DNA of 36,638 nt, taken from assembly GCA_021825465.1 (NCBI GenBank), contig JAKAGX010000002.1:1-36638 (forward strand), written 5' to 3'. Shown one piece after another: positions 21,713-29,448 of the stretch (position 1 is the first letter of the stretch; the number at the start of each line of letters is the position of its first letter). Origin of the DNA: a bacterium (GTDB taxonomy: Bacteria > Patescibacteriota > Minisyncoccia > UBA6257 > GWB1-50-10). Both the position numbers and the translations under genes were made by a program. Under the pieces are notes generated by a model that saw nothing but the letters and a program-made list of their open reading frames with translations, searched no databases and was not told the origin of the DNA.

Positions 21713-23086
21713 ATGGAAGAAAAACTCATCGAGAGCATCTCCGGCGTTCGGGGCGTAGTCGGTAAAACACTCACCCCCGACGTCGTCGTGCGGTATGCCG
21801 AAGCTTTTGCGAGATTTTCGAAACGCGGGACGATCGTTATCGGACGCGACGGGAGATATCACGGCGCTTCCCTCTATGACATCCTCCGGGGAACACTCAT
21901 TGCAGGCGGCTGCCGAGTGGTTGACATCGGCGTCTGCCCGACGCCGACCGTGGAACTTGCCGTCCTGCACTCCCGCGCGGCGGGCGGCGCCATTGTGACC
22001 GCAAGTCACAATCCGCAAGAATGGAACGGCTTGAAGTTCCTCAATAAAGCCGGCGTTTTCCTGAATGCCGAGGAAAACAAAAGGCTTCTTGCGTGCGCCG
22101 CGGAAGGGCCGGCGTATCCCGGGTACCGGTCGGTTGGATCTCTCAACGACGGATCCTTCTTCGTCCGCGATCACATTGAGTGCATCCTCGCAATGAAAGC
22201 GATCGACGTGCCGTTGGTAAGAAGAAGAAAATTGAAGGTTGTCGTCGACGCCGTCAACGCTTCGGGCTCCCTCATTGTTCCGGAACTTCTCCGCGGACTC
22301 GGCTGCAAAGTCGTTGCCATGAATTGCGAGCCAACCGGCGTATTCCCCCGAAAACCGGAACCGCTCCCCGAAAACATCACCGCCGTCATGAAGCGAGTGC
22401 GGAAAGAAAAGGCGGACCTCGGCGTCGTCGTCGACCCGGATGCCGACCGGCTCGTCCTGGTAACGGAAAAAGGGGAACCCTTCAATGAGGAATACACCAT
22501 CGCTCAAGCCGTCGACCTTGTCTTCAAAAAAATACCGAAACAAAAACGGATCGCCGTCGTGAATCTCTCGACGACCCGGGCCGTTGATGAAATAGCGAAA
22601 CGGTGGAACGGCAGGGTTCTTCGATCGGCCGTCGGTGAAATCAACGTAGTACAAAAGATGAAAAAGGTGCATGCGACGATCGGCGGCGAAGGCAGCGGCG
22701 GCGTCATCCTCCCCGAGGTTCATTACGGACGCGACGCCTTGGTCGGCATTGCGCTTGCACTCGAAAACCTCGCCGAATTTGGCGGGACGCTCTCTGAATA
22801 CAAAAAAACGCTTCCATCGCTTGAGATCGTAAAAAAGAAAATCGGCATCGGAAAAAGAAAACCCGACGCCGTGATCGAAATGCTCAAAGACCGATTTTCA
22901 AAGTTCAAGATAAACACCGACGATGGATTGAAAGTCGATGCTCCGGACTACTGGATCCACGTCAGAAAATCGAATACGGAACCCGTGATGCGCATTATTG
23001 CAGAAGCGAGGACCAAACGAGAAGCCGAAATTCACATCGCCGAAATCGAGCACATCATGGAAAAACAACGAGGAGGGTTACGCTAG
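21713..23086 (+). CDS. Phosphohexomutase (phosphoglucosamine mutase / phosphomannomutase family)
   Basis: 457 residues with the four-domain alpha-D-phosphohexomutase layout. GVRGVVGKTLTP is near the N-terminus. The phosphoserine loop is TASHNP (about 97-102, GGAIVTASHNPQEWNGLKF). The metal-binding loop is VVDPDADRL (about 241-249). The sugar-binding loop is GEGSGGVILPE (about 324-334). The phosphate-binding loop is VRKSNTEPVMRI (about 422-433). It moves a phosphate between C6 and C1 of glucosamine, mannose or glucose. The GEGSGG loop and the divergent murB favour phosphoglucosamine mutase (GlmM-like) activity, but sequence alone does not separate it from PMM/PGM. AAGG lies about 9 bases before the ATG. 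Confidence 0.92.
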   Translation: MEEKLIESISGVRGVVGKTLTPDVVVRYAEAFARFSKRGTIVIGRDGRYHGASLYDILRGTLIAGGCRVVDIGVCPTPTVELAVLHSRAAGGAIVTASHNPQEWNGLKFLNKAGVFLNAEENKRLLACAAEGPAYPGYRSVGSLNDGSFFVRDHIECILAMKAIDVPLVRRRKLKVVVDAVNASGSLIVPELLRGLGCKVVAMNCEPTGVFPRKPEPLPENITAVMKRVRKEKADLGVVVDPDADRLVLVTEKGEPFNEEYTIAQAVDLVFKKIPKQKRIAVVNLSTTRAVDEIAKRWNGRVLRSAVGEINVVQKMKKVHATIGGEGSGGVILPEVHYGRDALVGIALALENLAEFGGTLSEYKKTLPSLEIVKKKIGIGKRKPDAVIEMLKDRFSKFKINTDDGLKVDAPDYWIHVRKSNTEPVMRIIAEARTKREAEIHIAEIEHIMEKQRGGLR

Positions 23087-23116
23087 CGCGCACCCTCCCG
23101 CTTTTTGGGATCGGCT

Positions 23117-23317
23117 TCATTCTTCCAGATGGCCGACCGACCCACCTTCAAGCCGATCGAACTGGAAAAAAACCTCTTTTGCATCCGGATTATTCTTCTC
23201 CTTCACGCTGAACCCAAGGGGGTGGATCTCAAGGTCTATCTTATCCTCGAGGAAGCTTTTAATCACTGCGTCAAAGAGATACTCCTCTTCTCTTCTCGTC
23301 AACTTGTCGCGTTCCAT
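23117..23317 (-). CDS. Unknown 66-residue protein with a strong ribosome-binding site
   Basis: MERDKLTRREEEYLFDAVIK, SFLEDKIDLEIHPLGFSVKE, then KNNPDAKEVFFQFDRLEGGSVGHLEE: acidic, soluble, no cysteine. GGAGG stands five bases before the ATG, one of the best Shine-Dalgarno sites in the window. A TATAAT at about 23358-23363 (minus) lies next to the duplicated tRNA-Arg 3' end, which supplies the sequence upstream of the -10 box. I do not recognise the family. It is convergent with the phosphohexomutase gene. Confidence 0.65.
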   Translation of the reverse strand: MERDKLTRREEEYLFDAVIKSFLEDKIDLEIHPLGFSVKEKNNPDAKEVFFQFDRLEGGSVGHLEE

Positions 23318-23364
23318 GATGCCTCCGATGTTTTATTGCCGGTAAGTTCTAATACTTATTATAG

Positions 23365-23497
23365 CAGTGCGCCCACGAGGAATTGAACGTCGCTTTGCTC
23401 CCTAACACCTTGCGGTTTTAGTATTTCCACCACGGGGAAACTCCCGTTTCCCCGACCCCCTTCCCGTTCAATTCAGTGCGCCCACGAGGAATTGAAC
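23365..23497. repeat. 24-bp direct duplication of the tRNA-Arg 3' end
   Basis: An identical 24-bp sequence beginning CAGTGCGCCCACGAGGAATT lies at 23365-23388 and 23474-23497. The second copy is the T-arm and acceptor end of tRNA-Arg. The 85 bp between them hold two tetraloop hairpins (GGGGAAAC-GGGA-GTTTCCCC; CTAAAACC-GCAA-GGTGTTAG, minus strand) and no ORF. The arrangement is that of att sites left by an integrative element at a tRNA gene, or of a decayed second tRNA. Confidence 0.65.
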
Positions 23498-23548
23498 CTC
23501 GATTTTATCCTTCGGAGGGATACGCTCTATCCGTTGAGCTATGGGCGC
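23477..23548 (-). tRNA. tRNA-Arg (anticodon CCG)
   Basis: Minus strand. The acceptor GCGCCCA pairs with TGGGCGC. The D arm is in TAGCTCAACGGATAGAGC. The anticodon arm is TATCC-CTCCGAA-GGATA with anticodon CCG. The T arm is CGAGG-TTCAATT-CCTCG. The base after the acceptor stem is A, with no encoded CCA. The 5' half overlaps the last 44 bases of the O-antigen ligase-like gene. Confidence 0.95.
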
Positions 23549-24848
23549 TCACACCCATGATGATACCGAGGGTTAACCAAAACATCAACTGGCCGGACTC
23601 CAAATCCCAAAAAAAGTGGTCCACCATCCCAAAAGCAAGCCACGAAACGCCGAGAACGAGCGGAAAGAAAAGATCTAAACCCTGCTCGCTCTTCCGCTCT
23701 TTCCAAAACTCTTTTGCTGCGGGCCAAAAAACACTCCACAGAAACCCGACAAACAAAGCGAGCCCAACGAGACCCGTTTCCGATGCAATAAGGAGATAGA
23801 GATTGTGCGCCGGCTGCCATTGCCAACTCGAATGCATGCCTTGGCCTTGATACAATCCCGCCGTAAGGCCGGCAAGAACTTCGTTGCCGACACCGACGCC
23901 GAAAATCGGATGCGATCGGATGAGATCGAACGCTATCAGTCCGTAATCGACCCGATATGTCACCGAGGGTTCGGTAAGAGAAACGCTGTCCCGCGCCGTG
24001 GCAAGCCCCCTGAAACCGAACGCGGAAAAGACGACGAAAAGGAGGAGGATGCCGATCAAAAAGAGCGACCGCCGCCTCAAAAAAGCCTCGGAAAGCCCGT
24101 AGACGATCGTCGTCCCAACGGCGAAAACAAAAACGGCAAGCCCCGACCGGGAAAAAGTAAGGAGGATTGCCGAAAGAATGAGAAAAAGAGCGGCGACGAT
24201 CCCGAGCCTTTTCAACGCATCCCGCTTCTCATCGCCAGTCCTCGAAAAAACAAAGAGGAGTGCGACAAATCCAAAAACCAAGAATCCCGCAAGAATGTTC
24301 GCATGCGGCATCGTGCCGTAGATCCGCAAAAAATCGCCGAAGGCGGTCGAGGCCCGCGCAACTCCTTCCGTCATGGGGCCGAGAACGGATTCGCCGAGAA
24401 TGCGAAGGCCCACGCTCGCTTGATCCCTGAATTGCAGAAGGCCGACGACGGCTTCGGCGACGGCGGAACACCCAAGAACCAAGAAAGTATTTTTCAAGTT
24501 TAAAAAACCGTCGCTCATCATGCGGGCAATGATAAGAGCGAAAAGAGCGAAAAGAGCGAGATGAAAAAACGCATAAACGGCCAAACCAAGACTCAAGGAG
24601 AAAAAGACGGAAACAAGGGCGGCAGCGAGGAACGACAGAAGCCACCACGCCCGCCGATCGAGCGATATTTTCCTCAAATTCAGGACGACAAAAAACAAAA
24701 CAATGATATCAAGGCCGTACAGGAAGAATGAACCGTAGGAAATCGGGATCTTGAACGGCTCGGGAAAGGAAGTGATAAACTTTTTGGTTCCGATTGGAAC
24801 CAAAAAAACCAAGAGATAAAACAGCAACTTGTTCAGCGAATTTTTCAT
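23505..24848 (-). CDS. O-antigen ligase/polymerase-like membrane protein
   Basis: 447 residues from ATG 24848 (MKNSLNKLLFYLLVFLVPIG). About ten to twelve hydrophobic segments and a large outer loop fit the Wzy_C/O-antigen ligase family. Its hallmark region is seen at about 300-350: RVDYGLIAFDLIRSHPIFGVGVGNE, then a loop with MHSSWQWQPAHNLYLLIASETGLVGL (conserved H-N-x-x-L-x-x-x-x-E-x-G). Members join or polymerise surface glycans. The last 14 or so residues (AHSSTDRAYPSEG) are the translation of the start of tRNA-Arg, into which the gene reads before its stop. TATTCT at 24857-24862 (minus) predicts a nearly leaderless mRNA. An earlier in-frame ATG at 24872 is less likely because it precedes the box. 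Confidence 0.85.
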   Translation of the reverse strand: MKNSLNKLLFYLLVFLVPIGTKKFITSFPEPFKIPISYGSFFLYGLDIIVLFFVVLNLRKISLDRRAWWLLSFLAAALVSVFFSLSLGLAVYAFFHLALFALFALIIARMMSDGFLNLKNTFLVLGCSAVAEAVVGLLQFRDQASVGLRILGESVLGPMTEGVARASTAFGDFLRIYGTMPHANILAGFLVFGFVALLFVFSRTGDEKRDALKRLGIVAALFLILSAILLTFSRSGLAVFVFAVGTTIVYGLSEAFLRRRSLFLIGILLLFVVFSAFGFRGLATARDSVSLTEPSVTYRVDYGLIAFDLIRSHPIFGVGVGNEVLAGLTAGLYQGQGMHSSWQWQPAHNLYLLIASETGLVGLALFVGFLWSVFWPAAKEFWKERKSEQGLDLFFPLVLGVSWLAFGMVDHFFWDLESGQLMFWLTLGIIMGVSAHSSTDRAYPSEG

Positions 24849-24877
24849 TCGTTTTAAGAATACCAGATCCATCGGCC

Positions 24878-25147
24878 TTACATCACGTACACCCGGTCAC
24901 CTTCTCGGACCTTGTCTTTTACCTTGATGCCTATTTCATCCCCCGGTCCGGCCTCGCGCACGGATTCATGCTCGATCTGGATGGATTGCACAACGTCGTC
25001 GAAATCGGTCGTCGCGCCGACGAATCGCACGGTATCGCCGACCTTGACCGGCTTTACGAGCTTCATGGCGGCAACGCCGACATGGCCAAAGTAATGCGTT
25101 ACGATACCGACCATGACGGCCTTTCCGGCATCTTGGGAATTTGGCAT
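24878..25147 (-). CDS. EF-Tu domain-2-like small protein
   Basis: 89 residues. From VGIVTHYFGHVGVAAMKLVK through VKVGDTVRFVGATTDFDDVV, SIQIEHESVREAGPGDEIGIKVKDKVREGDRVYVM it forms one beta-barrel like domain 2 of translational GTPases, also found at the C-terminus of U32 peptidases. No GTPase domain is present. Small stand-alone proteins of this kind are common in CPR and archaea, and their role is unknown. The start is either ATG 25147 or the internal MVGIVTHYFG. It lies between the SLOG gene and the O-antigen ligase-like gene on the same strand. Confidence 0.8.
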   Translation of the reverse strand: MPNSQDAGKAVMVGIVTHYFGHVGVAAMKLVKPVKVGDTVRFVGATTDFDDVVQSIQIEHESVREAGPGDEIGIKVKDKVREGDRVYVM

Positions 25148-25185
25148 AGCATTTTCGCCTTTCTTACCCGACCTTTCCCGATAAC

Positions 25186-25839
25186 TTAAAGAATTTTTCC
25201 GTGAATGCCGTCTCTCTTCTCTTCAATCTCAACCAACTTCATCACTTGATCCAAAAGTTTCGAGGGGTCGTTCGAAAAAACGACATTCGACGATCCGCGG
25301 TGGGCCTTTTCGAGGATTTCCCGGAGCATGTCGGCCGTTCCGCCGGTACCTTCCAAAACGCCGATCGGCTTATGATCTTCAAAGCCAATGGTAAATTCAT
25401 TCAGGGTCCCCATCCTGCCGCAAATGGTGATGATGGCATCGGCCGATCTCGTCAAGAGCAAATTCCGCCCCGAGTAATCAAAGCCGGTATAGACAATAAG
25501 GTCGTGATAATCGAGCGGTAAATGGTACGTCTTCACGTGGGCAAGCTTTGAAACCGCCGGCGAAAGTCCAATCACGATGCCGCCGGCTTCCTTCGCGCCT
25601 TTTGCCGCCCAGTACGGCATTCCCGTCGTTGCACCCGTCACGAGGATCAAATCGCGTTTCGCGATCTCCCGGCCGATGGCCTCGGCCTTCTCAAATGAAT
25701 CTTTCGAACAGTGTCCGGTTTCAGCGGCGCCGGAAACGCAAATTTTATATTTCAAATGATAGGTATGGTTGTGATTTTCGAATCTTCCCAATCCATCCTT
25801 TTTCCCTTGTTCTTTTTCCTTCGATTTTTTGATAGGCAT
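25186..25839 (-). CDS. SLOG/LOG-superfamily nucleotide-binding protein
   Basis: 217 residues from ATG 25839. The start is fixed by a TATAAT at 25846-25851 (minus) seven bases upstream; the longer reading frame would run back into the nuclease gene. A basic, His-rich N-terminus (MPIKKSKEKEQGK ... FENHNHTYHLKYK) precedes the Rossmann-like core: ICVSGAAETGHC, LILVTGATTGMPYWAAKGAKEAGG, IVIGLSPA, then ITICGRMGTLNEFTIGFEDHKPIGVLEGTGG, the position of the PGGxGTxxE loop of this superfamily but with C-G-R-M-G-T. Relatives include lysine-decarboxylase-like (LOG) enzymes and nucleotide sensors; the function here is unknown. Confidence 0.8.
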   Translation of the reverse strand: MPIKKSKEKEQGKKDGLGRFENHNHTYHLKYKICVSGAAETGHCSKDSFEKAEAIGREIAKRDLILVTGATTGMPYWAAKGAKEAGGIVIGLSPAVSKLAHVKTYHLPLDYHDLIVYTGFDYSGRNLLLTRSADAIITICGRMGTLNEFTIGFEDHKPIGVLEGTGGTADMLREILEKAHRGSSNVVFSNDPSKLLDQVMKLVEIEEKRDGIHGKIL

Positions 25840-25845
25840 ACTCGA

Positions 25846-25874
25846 ATTATAACAGCACCGAATCCCCCCGTGAA
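25846..25874 (-). promoter_or_regulatory. Promoter of the SLOG gene (leaderless)
   Basis: Minus strand: TTCACG (25869-25874), 17 bp, TATAAT (25846-25851), six bases before the ATG. It overlaps the last codons of the beta-CASP nuclease gene. Confidence 0.6.
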
Positions 25875-27202
25875 GGAGCGAGGACGTCGAGGGAAAATTT
25901 TTCCTTGATCCTTTCCGCAAGGACGTCGGAAGCATTCCCGTCGCCTTGGACCACAAAGACCTTTTTCACACCCTTCCCCAACCGAAAAACCCAATCGAGG
26001 AGCTGACTTTGGTCGGCGTGAGCCGAATAACCGCTGATCGAAAGGATCGTCGCCTTTACCTCGACGGCTTGGCCGAGGATCTCGACGCGGCGTTCTCCAT
26101 CCAAAAGCCTCCGCCCCAAGGAATTCACCGATTGATACCCGACAATAAGGAGTGTGCTCCGAGGATCGGAAAGATAACGGACCTCATGGTGTAAAATCCT
26201 TCCGCCGTTCGACATCCCGGCGCCAGCTATCACGATCTTGGGCGGCTGGACATCGTTGATCTTTTTCGACTCTTCTTTCGTAAGCGTCGTCGTAAGGCCG
26301 GGAAAATCAAAAATATTTCCGCCCGACCGCACCACATCAATGAAGCCTTCGTTGAAATACAACGGGTTTTGGGAATACTTCCGATAGACATCCGTAAGCT
26401 TAATGGCAAGAGGGCTGTCGACGAAAACCGGCACGGCGGGGATTTCTTTCTTCTCGACCATGTCATTCAACTCGAAGAGCATCTCTTGGGTCCGCTCGAG
26501 AGCGAAGGCAGGGATCATAAGGACGCCTCCTCGGCGGACGGCACCTTGAACATCCTCCCGCAATATCTCCTTCCGCTTATCTAAATCCTCATGGATCCGG
26601 TCGCCGTATGCGGACTCCACAAGCGCATAATCGGCATCCATCGGATACTCCGTCCCCGTAATAAGGGGTGACGGATTGTTCCCGAGGTCGCCGGAAAAGA
26701 CGATCTTTTTCCCCTCAACCGACACCACAAGCGAAGACGAACCTAAAATGTGGCCCGCATTGAAAAATTCCACTGAAAACGGCCCGACCGCAACCGTCTT
26801 ATGATATGCAAATCCTTGCCACAGGCCGAGCGTCCGATCGATATCATCATCGTCGTAGAGCGGCCGATGGCCTCCTTTTGCCGCTTCTTCACCGAACAAA
26901 TGCGCCGTATCTTCAAGCATGGGCAAAGCAAAATCCTTGGTCGGCTCCGTTGAATAAATTGCCCCGCGAAAACCATCCTTCACAAGCTTAGGAAGGCGAC
27001 CGATGTGATCGATGTGGGCATGCGTCACAAAAACCGCCTGCACCTCGCGCGGATCATACGGGAACTGCTCATAATTCAAATCTTCGCAAAAGCTTTCCCC
27101 CTGATTCAATCCGCAATCGACGAGGATCTTTGTATCACCGGATTCCAAAAGATAATTGGAACCGGTGACGATCTTGGCCCCGCCGCAAAAAGTAAGCTTC
27201 AT
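25847..27202 (-). CDS. Beta-CASP metallo-beta-lactamase RNase (Ysh1/CPSF-73-like)
   Basis: 451 residues from ATG 27202 (MKLTFCGGAKIVTGSNYLLE). Zinc motifs: THAHIDHIGRLP (about 59-70), NAGHILGSSSLVV (about 149-161) and FSGDLG (about 170-175). Beta-CASP motifs: IPAFALERTQEML, GAGMSNGGRI and the C-terminal GYSAHADQSQLLDWV. This is the archaeal/CPSF-like branch, distinct from the RNase J at 5303. Members cut or trim RNA. The gene lies 7 bp after murE on the same strand. The longer ORF start at 27250 overlaps murE and lacks family similarity. Confidence 0.93.
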   Translation of the reverse strand: MKLTFCGGAKIVTGSNYLLESGDTKILVDCGLNQGESFCEDLNYEQFPYDPREVQAVFVTHAHIDHIGRLPKLVKDGFRGAIYSTEPTKDFALPMLEDTAHLFGEEAAKGGHRPLYDDDDIDRTLGLWQGFAYHKTVAVGPFSVEFFNAGHILGSSSLVVSVEGKKIVFSGDLGNNPSPLITGTEYPMDADYALVESAYGDRIHEDLDKRKEILREDVQGAVRRGGVLMIPAFALERTQEMLFELNDMVEKKEIPAVPVFVDSPLAIKLTDVYRKYSQNPLYFNEGFIDVVRSGGNIFDFPGLTTTLTKEESKKINDVQPPKIVIAGAGMSNGGRILHHEVRYLSDPRSTLLIVGYQSVNSLGRRLLDGERRVEILGQAVEVKATILSISGYSAHADQSQLLDWVFRLGKGVKKVFVVQGDGNASDVLAERIKEKFSLDVLAPSRGDSVLL

Positions 27203-27209
27203 CCCGCCA

Positions 27210-28493
27210 TTATACCCCGCTTTGCTCGTTCGCAAAACGTTCGGCGACAAGCTCTTTTACAATTTCCCTCTCATTCCACGGAATCGTCCTCTTTTTTGCA
27301 ATATGAATAGAAGACTCGCTTCCCTTTCCGGTTGCAACGACAACGTCCCCCGGCAAAGCCCCATAGAGAGCCTTCCGGAGAGCTTCACGGCGATCGAGGA
27401 CCTTCCAGTAGTTCTTTGAAATTTGGAACTTGGAATTTGGGATTTGCAAAAGTCCGGCCTCTATCTCATGTATGATGGCTTCCGGGTCTTCGTCGTAAGG
27501 ATCTTCGTCGGTCAAAATAACTTCGTCGCAAAATTTTGCGGCGATGCCGCCCATAACCTTCCGCTTCCATTTATCCCGCCCGCCGCCGGCGGAACCAAGA
27601 ACACAGATCAATTTTCCACCGGATTCTTCAGCGAACGAGCTTTGCGCAGCCGAATAAATCTTCTCGAGCGAGTCCGGAGTGTGGGCATAATCGACGATCG
27701 CCGCGAACGGTTCCTTCACCACAAGATCAAACCGCCCCGGCGTTCCGGTGAATTCCCGAAAGGCCTTTTGGACCGCCGCAAGCGGCACGCCGCGAACGGT
27801 CGCAAACCGGAGGGCGGCAGCAGCATTTAAAATGTTGAAATCGGGCATAAGCCAATCGGCGATCGCCCGGCGGCCGGAAGCAGTCTTAAGATCCCATCCC
27901 CACGACTCCGCTTCACGGACGAAATATTGCCTGTCAAACGGGAAGATTTCGGCATCGGGAGCGCCTTCGACGGCGCGGATGAAATAATCCTTGTTTTCAT
28001 CTTCGGCGTTCACAAAAAACTGCTTTGGCCTTTTGCGTGACCGAAGGACATCTTGAAAAAATCTGACCTTGGCCGCCCGATAATTCTCGAACGAACCGTG
28101 CGATTCGATATGTTCGGGAGAAAGGTTCATAAAAAATGCCGCATCCCAATCGATGAACCGATCGCGCCACTGAACGACGCCCTGTGAAGTGACTTCCACA
28201 AAGGCATATTCGGCACCCGCGCGGACCGCATCCCTCAAGAAGCGCTGAATAAAAAACCTACCCGGCATGGTATTGCCCGAGACCTTTTTTGTCTCAGAGC
28301 CGACGATCCGCCGCTTCACGGAAGAAAGAAGGGCTGTTTTTTTTCCAGCCGATTCCAGAATGGCATTCAAAAGTTCGAGTGTGCTCGATTTTCCCTTTGT
28401 GCCGGTAACGCCGATGACCGTGAGATGCCGGCTCGGCCGGCCGTATATGACATTTCCGAGAAACGCCAGCAAAAAATGATAAATTTTCCTCAT
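27210..28493 (-). CDS. murE: UDP-N-acetylmuramyl-tripeptide synthetase (MurE-like Mur ligase)
   Basis: 427 residues, somewhat shorter than the 480-500 usual: the N-terminal UDP-binding domain is reduced, and the protein starts almost directly with the ATPase domain. GVTGTKGKSSTLELLNAIL (about 28-46) is the P-loop. Then FVEVTSQGVVQWR and NLSPEHIESHGSFENYRAAK. The C-terminal domain has GTPGRFDLV, DYAHTPDSLEKI, VLGSAGGGRDKWKR. The residue-specificity motif DNPR of meso-DAP enzymes reads EDPY (TDEDPYDEDP), so the added amino acid is probably not meso-DAP. An AT-rich heptad repeat inserts LQIPNSKFQISKN (about 347-359) just before the KVLDRREAL helix. ATGA overlap with ruvA upstream. Confidence 0.9.
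   Translation of the reverse strand: MRKIYHFLLAFLGNVIYGRPSRHLTVIGVTGTKGKSSTLELLNAILESAGKKTALLSSVKRRIVGSETKKVSGNTMPGRFFIQRFLRDAVRAGAEYAFVEVTSQGVVQWRDRFIDWDAAFFMNLSPEHIESHGSFENYRAAKVRFFQDVLRSRKRPKQFFVNAEDENKDYFIRAVEGAPDAEIFPFDRQYFVREAESWGWDLKTASGRRAIADWLMPDFNILNAAAALRFATVRGVPLAAVQKAFREFTGTPGRFDLVVKEPFAAIVDYAHTPDSLEKIYSAAQSSFAEESGGKLICVLGSAGGGRDKWKRKVMGGIAAKFCDEVILTDEDPYDEDPEAIIHEIEAGLLQIPNSKFQISKNYWKVLDRREALRKALYGALPGDVVVATGKGSESSIHIAKKRTIPWNEREIVKELVAERFANEQSGV
27413..27452 (-). repeat. Heptad short repeat translated inside murE
   Basis: Plus-strand units AATTTGG, AACTTGG, AATTTGG, GATTTGC follow each other without gaps. They are AT-rich in a GC-richer gene and encode the extra peptide PNSKFQISKN on the minus strand. 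Confidence 0.75.
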
Positions 28494-29074
28494 TTTTTTT
28501 CACCCAACACCTTCAGGGCCCCCCGGAGCTTTTCTTCAACGCCCGCATTGGGAACGTCGTTCATCGCGGAAAGCACCCCTTTTACCGTACGCCGGTCATA
28601 TCCCAATCCTACGAGGGCATCTTCAACCTCGACGTTCACTTCGGTCGCCTTATCGAGCCCCTTCACCTCAGAAACGTTGATCTTATTCTGAAGTTCCAAG
28701 ATGATCCGTTCCGCGGTCTTCTTTCCAATGCCCGGGGCGCGCGACAAGACGTCGGCTTTTTTACCGACAATCGCCGCCATGACATTGGGGAACGAGTCCA
28801 GATCAAGAATGAGAAGCGCCGTCCGGGGGCCGACGCCGGAGACCGTGATGAGCATCTCGAAAAATTTCAGCTCCCCTTCGTTGAGAAAACCGTAAAGCTC
28901 CAGCGCGTCCTCTTTGACGTGGAGGTGCGAGTAGACAAAGACTTCTTCGCCCCTCGGCGGGAGCTTGTACAACGTTTCAGCATTGGAGGATACCTTGAAC
29001 CCGACGCCGCCGACGTCAATGACAAAGAAATTTTCCTTCTTTTCGACAATCTTTCCGGAAAGCGAGTATATCAT
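28490..29074 (-). CDS. ruvA: Holliday junction DNA helicase subunit RuvA
   Basis: 194 residues, full length. MIYSLSGKIVEKKENFFVID and VGGVGFKVSSNAETLYKL form the OB-fold; YSHLHVKEDALELYGFLNEGE follows. Two helix-hairpin-helix motifs are at LITVSGVGPRTALLIL and LSRAPGIGKKTAERIILEL. The third domain (EVEDALVGLGYDRRTVKGVL) contacts RuvB. ATG 29074 is chosen because TATAAT (minus, 29083-29088) ends nine bases before it; in-frame TTG and GTG codons just upstream are possible but would not be transcribed. It is the first gene of ruvA-murE-nuclease. ruvB is 3.8 kb away on the other strand. Confidence 0.96.
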   Translation of the reverse strand: MIYSLSGKIVEKKENFFVIDVGGVGFKVSSNAETLYKLPPRGEEVFVYSHLHVKEDALELYGFLNEGELKFFEMLITVSGVGPRTALLILDLDSFPNVMAAIVGKKADVLSRAPGIGKKTAERIILELQNKINVSEVKGLDKATEVNVEVEDALVGLGYDRRTVKGVLSAMNDVPNAGVEEKLRGALKVLGEKK

Positions 29075-29102
29075 CACCAATCATTATACCTTCCGGAAAC
29101 AG

Positions 29103-29130
29103 ATACTGGATAGTGGATACCGAATATTTT
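29103..29130. repeat. Heptad short repeat before rpsT
   Basis: ACTGGAT, AGTGGAT, ACCGAAT, ATT: heptad units of the same style as those at 7020-7095 and in ileS/murE. Confidence 0.5.
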
Positions 29131-29131
29131 A

Positions 29132-29160
29132 TTGACATATCCCCCCGCAAAAGGTACTAT
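29132..29160 (+). promoter_or_regulatory. Promoter of rpsT
   Basis: Perfect TTGACA (29132-29137), 17 bp, TACTAT (29155-29160). The expected start is near 29167, so the leader is about 6 nt. Confidence 0.8.
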
Positions 29161-29172
29161 ATATCTACTTAT

Positions 29173-29448
29173 ATGCCTATCACGAAATCAGCAAAAAAGG
29201 CGCTCCGAAAAAGCTCCCGAAGGCGCGAAATGAACCTCGGAAGAAAGAAAAAAATGAGATCCGAGATCAACGCTTTCAAAAAGCTCGTCGACGCCGGAAA
29301 ATTTGACGAAGCAAAGAAGGCTCTCCCGACCGTCTATCAAGCCCTCGATAAAATGTCCAAGGTTAAATTCATCAAAAAGGGGAGGGCAAATCGGCTGAAA
29401 TCGAGGCTTTCCAAAAAACTCAATTCAGCTCAAAACAAAGTCAAGTAA
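29173..29448 (+). CDS. rpsT: Small ribosomal subunit protein bS20
   Basis: 91 residues. MPITKSAKKALRKSSRRREM NLGRKKKMRSEINAFKKLVD is the typical basic start, followed by the helical bundle AGKFDEAKKALPTVYQALDKMSKVKFIKKGRANRLKSRLSKKLN. It binds 16S rRNA early in assembly. The longer reading frame from 29113 is rejected because its first 20 codons lie on the promoter. It is convergent with holA, its usual genomic neighbour, and the two overlap by 24 bp. Confidence 0.96.
   Translation: MPITKSAKKALRKSSRRREMNLGRKKKMRSEINAFKKLVDAGKFDEAKKALPTVYQALDKMSKVKFIKKGRANRLKSRLSKKLNSAQNKVK

Noticed and set aside
23389..23473. A complete second tRNA in the tRNA-Arg duplication.
   Set aside because: Only the T arm and acceptor 3' end are present, with a mismatch in the T stem (CGACG against CCTCG); no matching 5' acceptor strand or anticodon arm is found.
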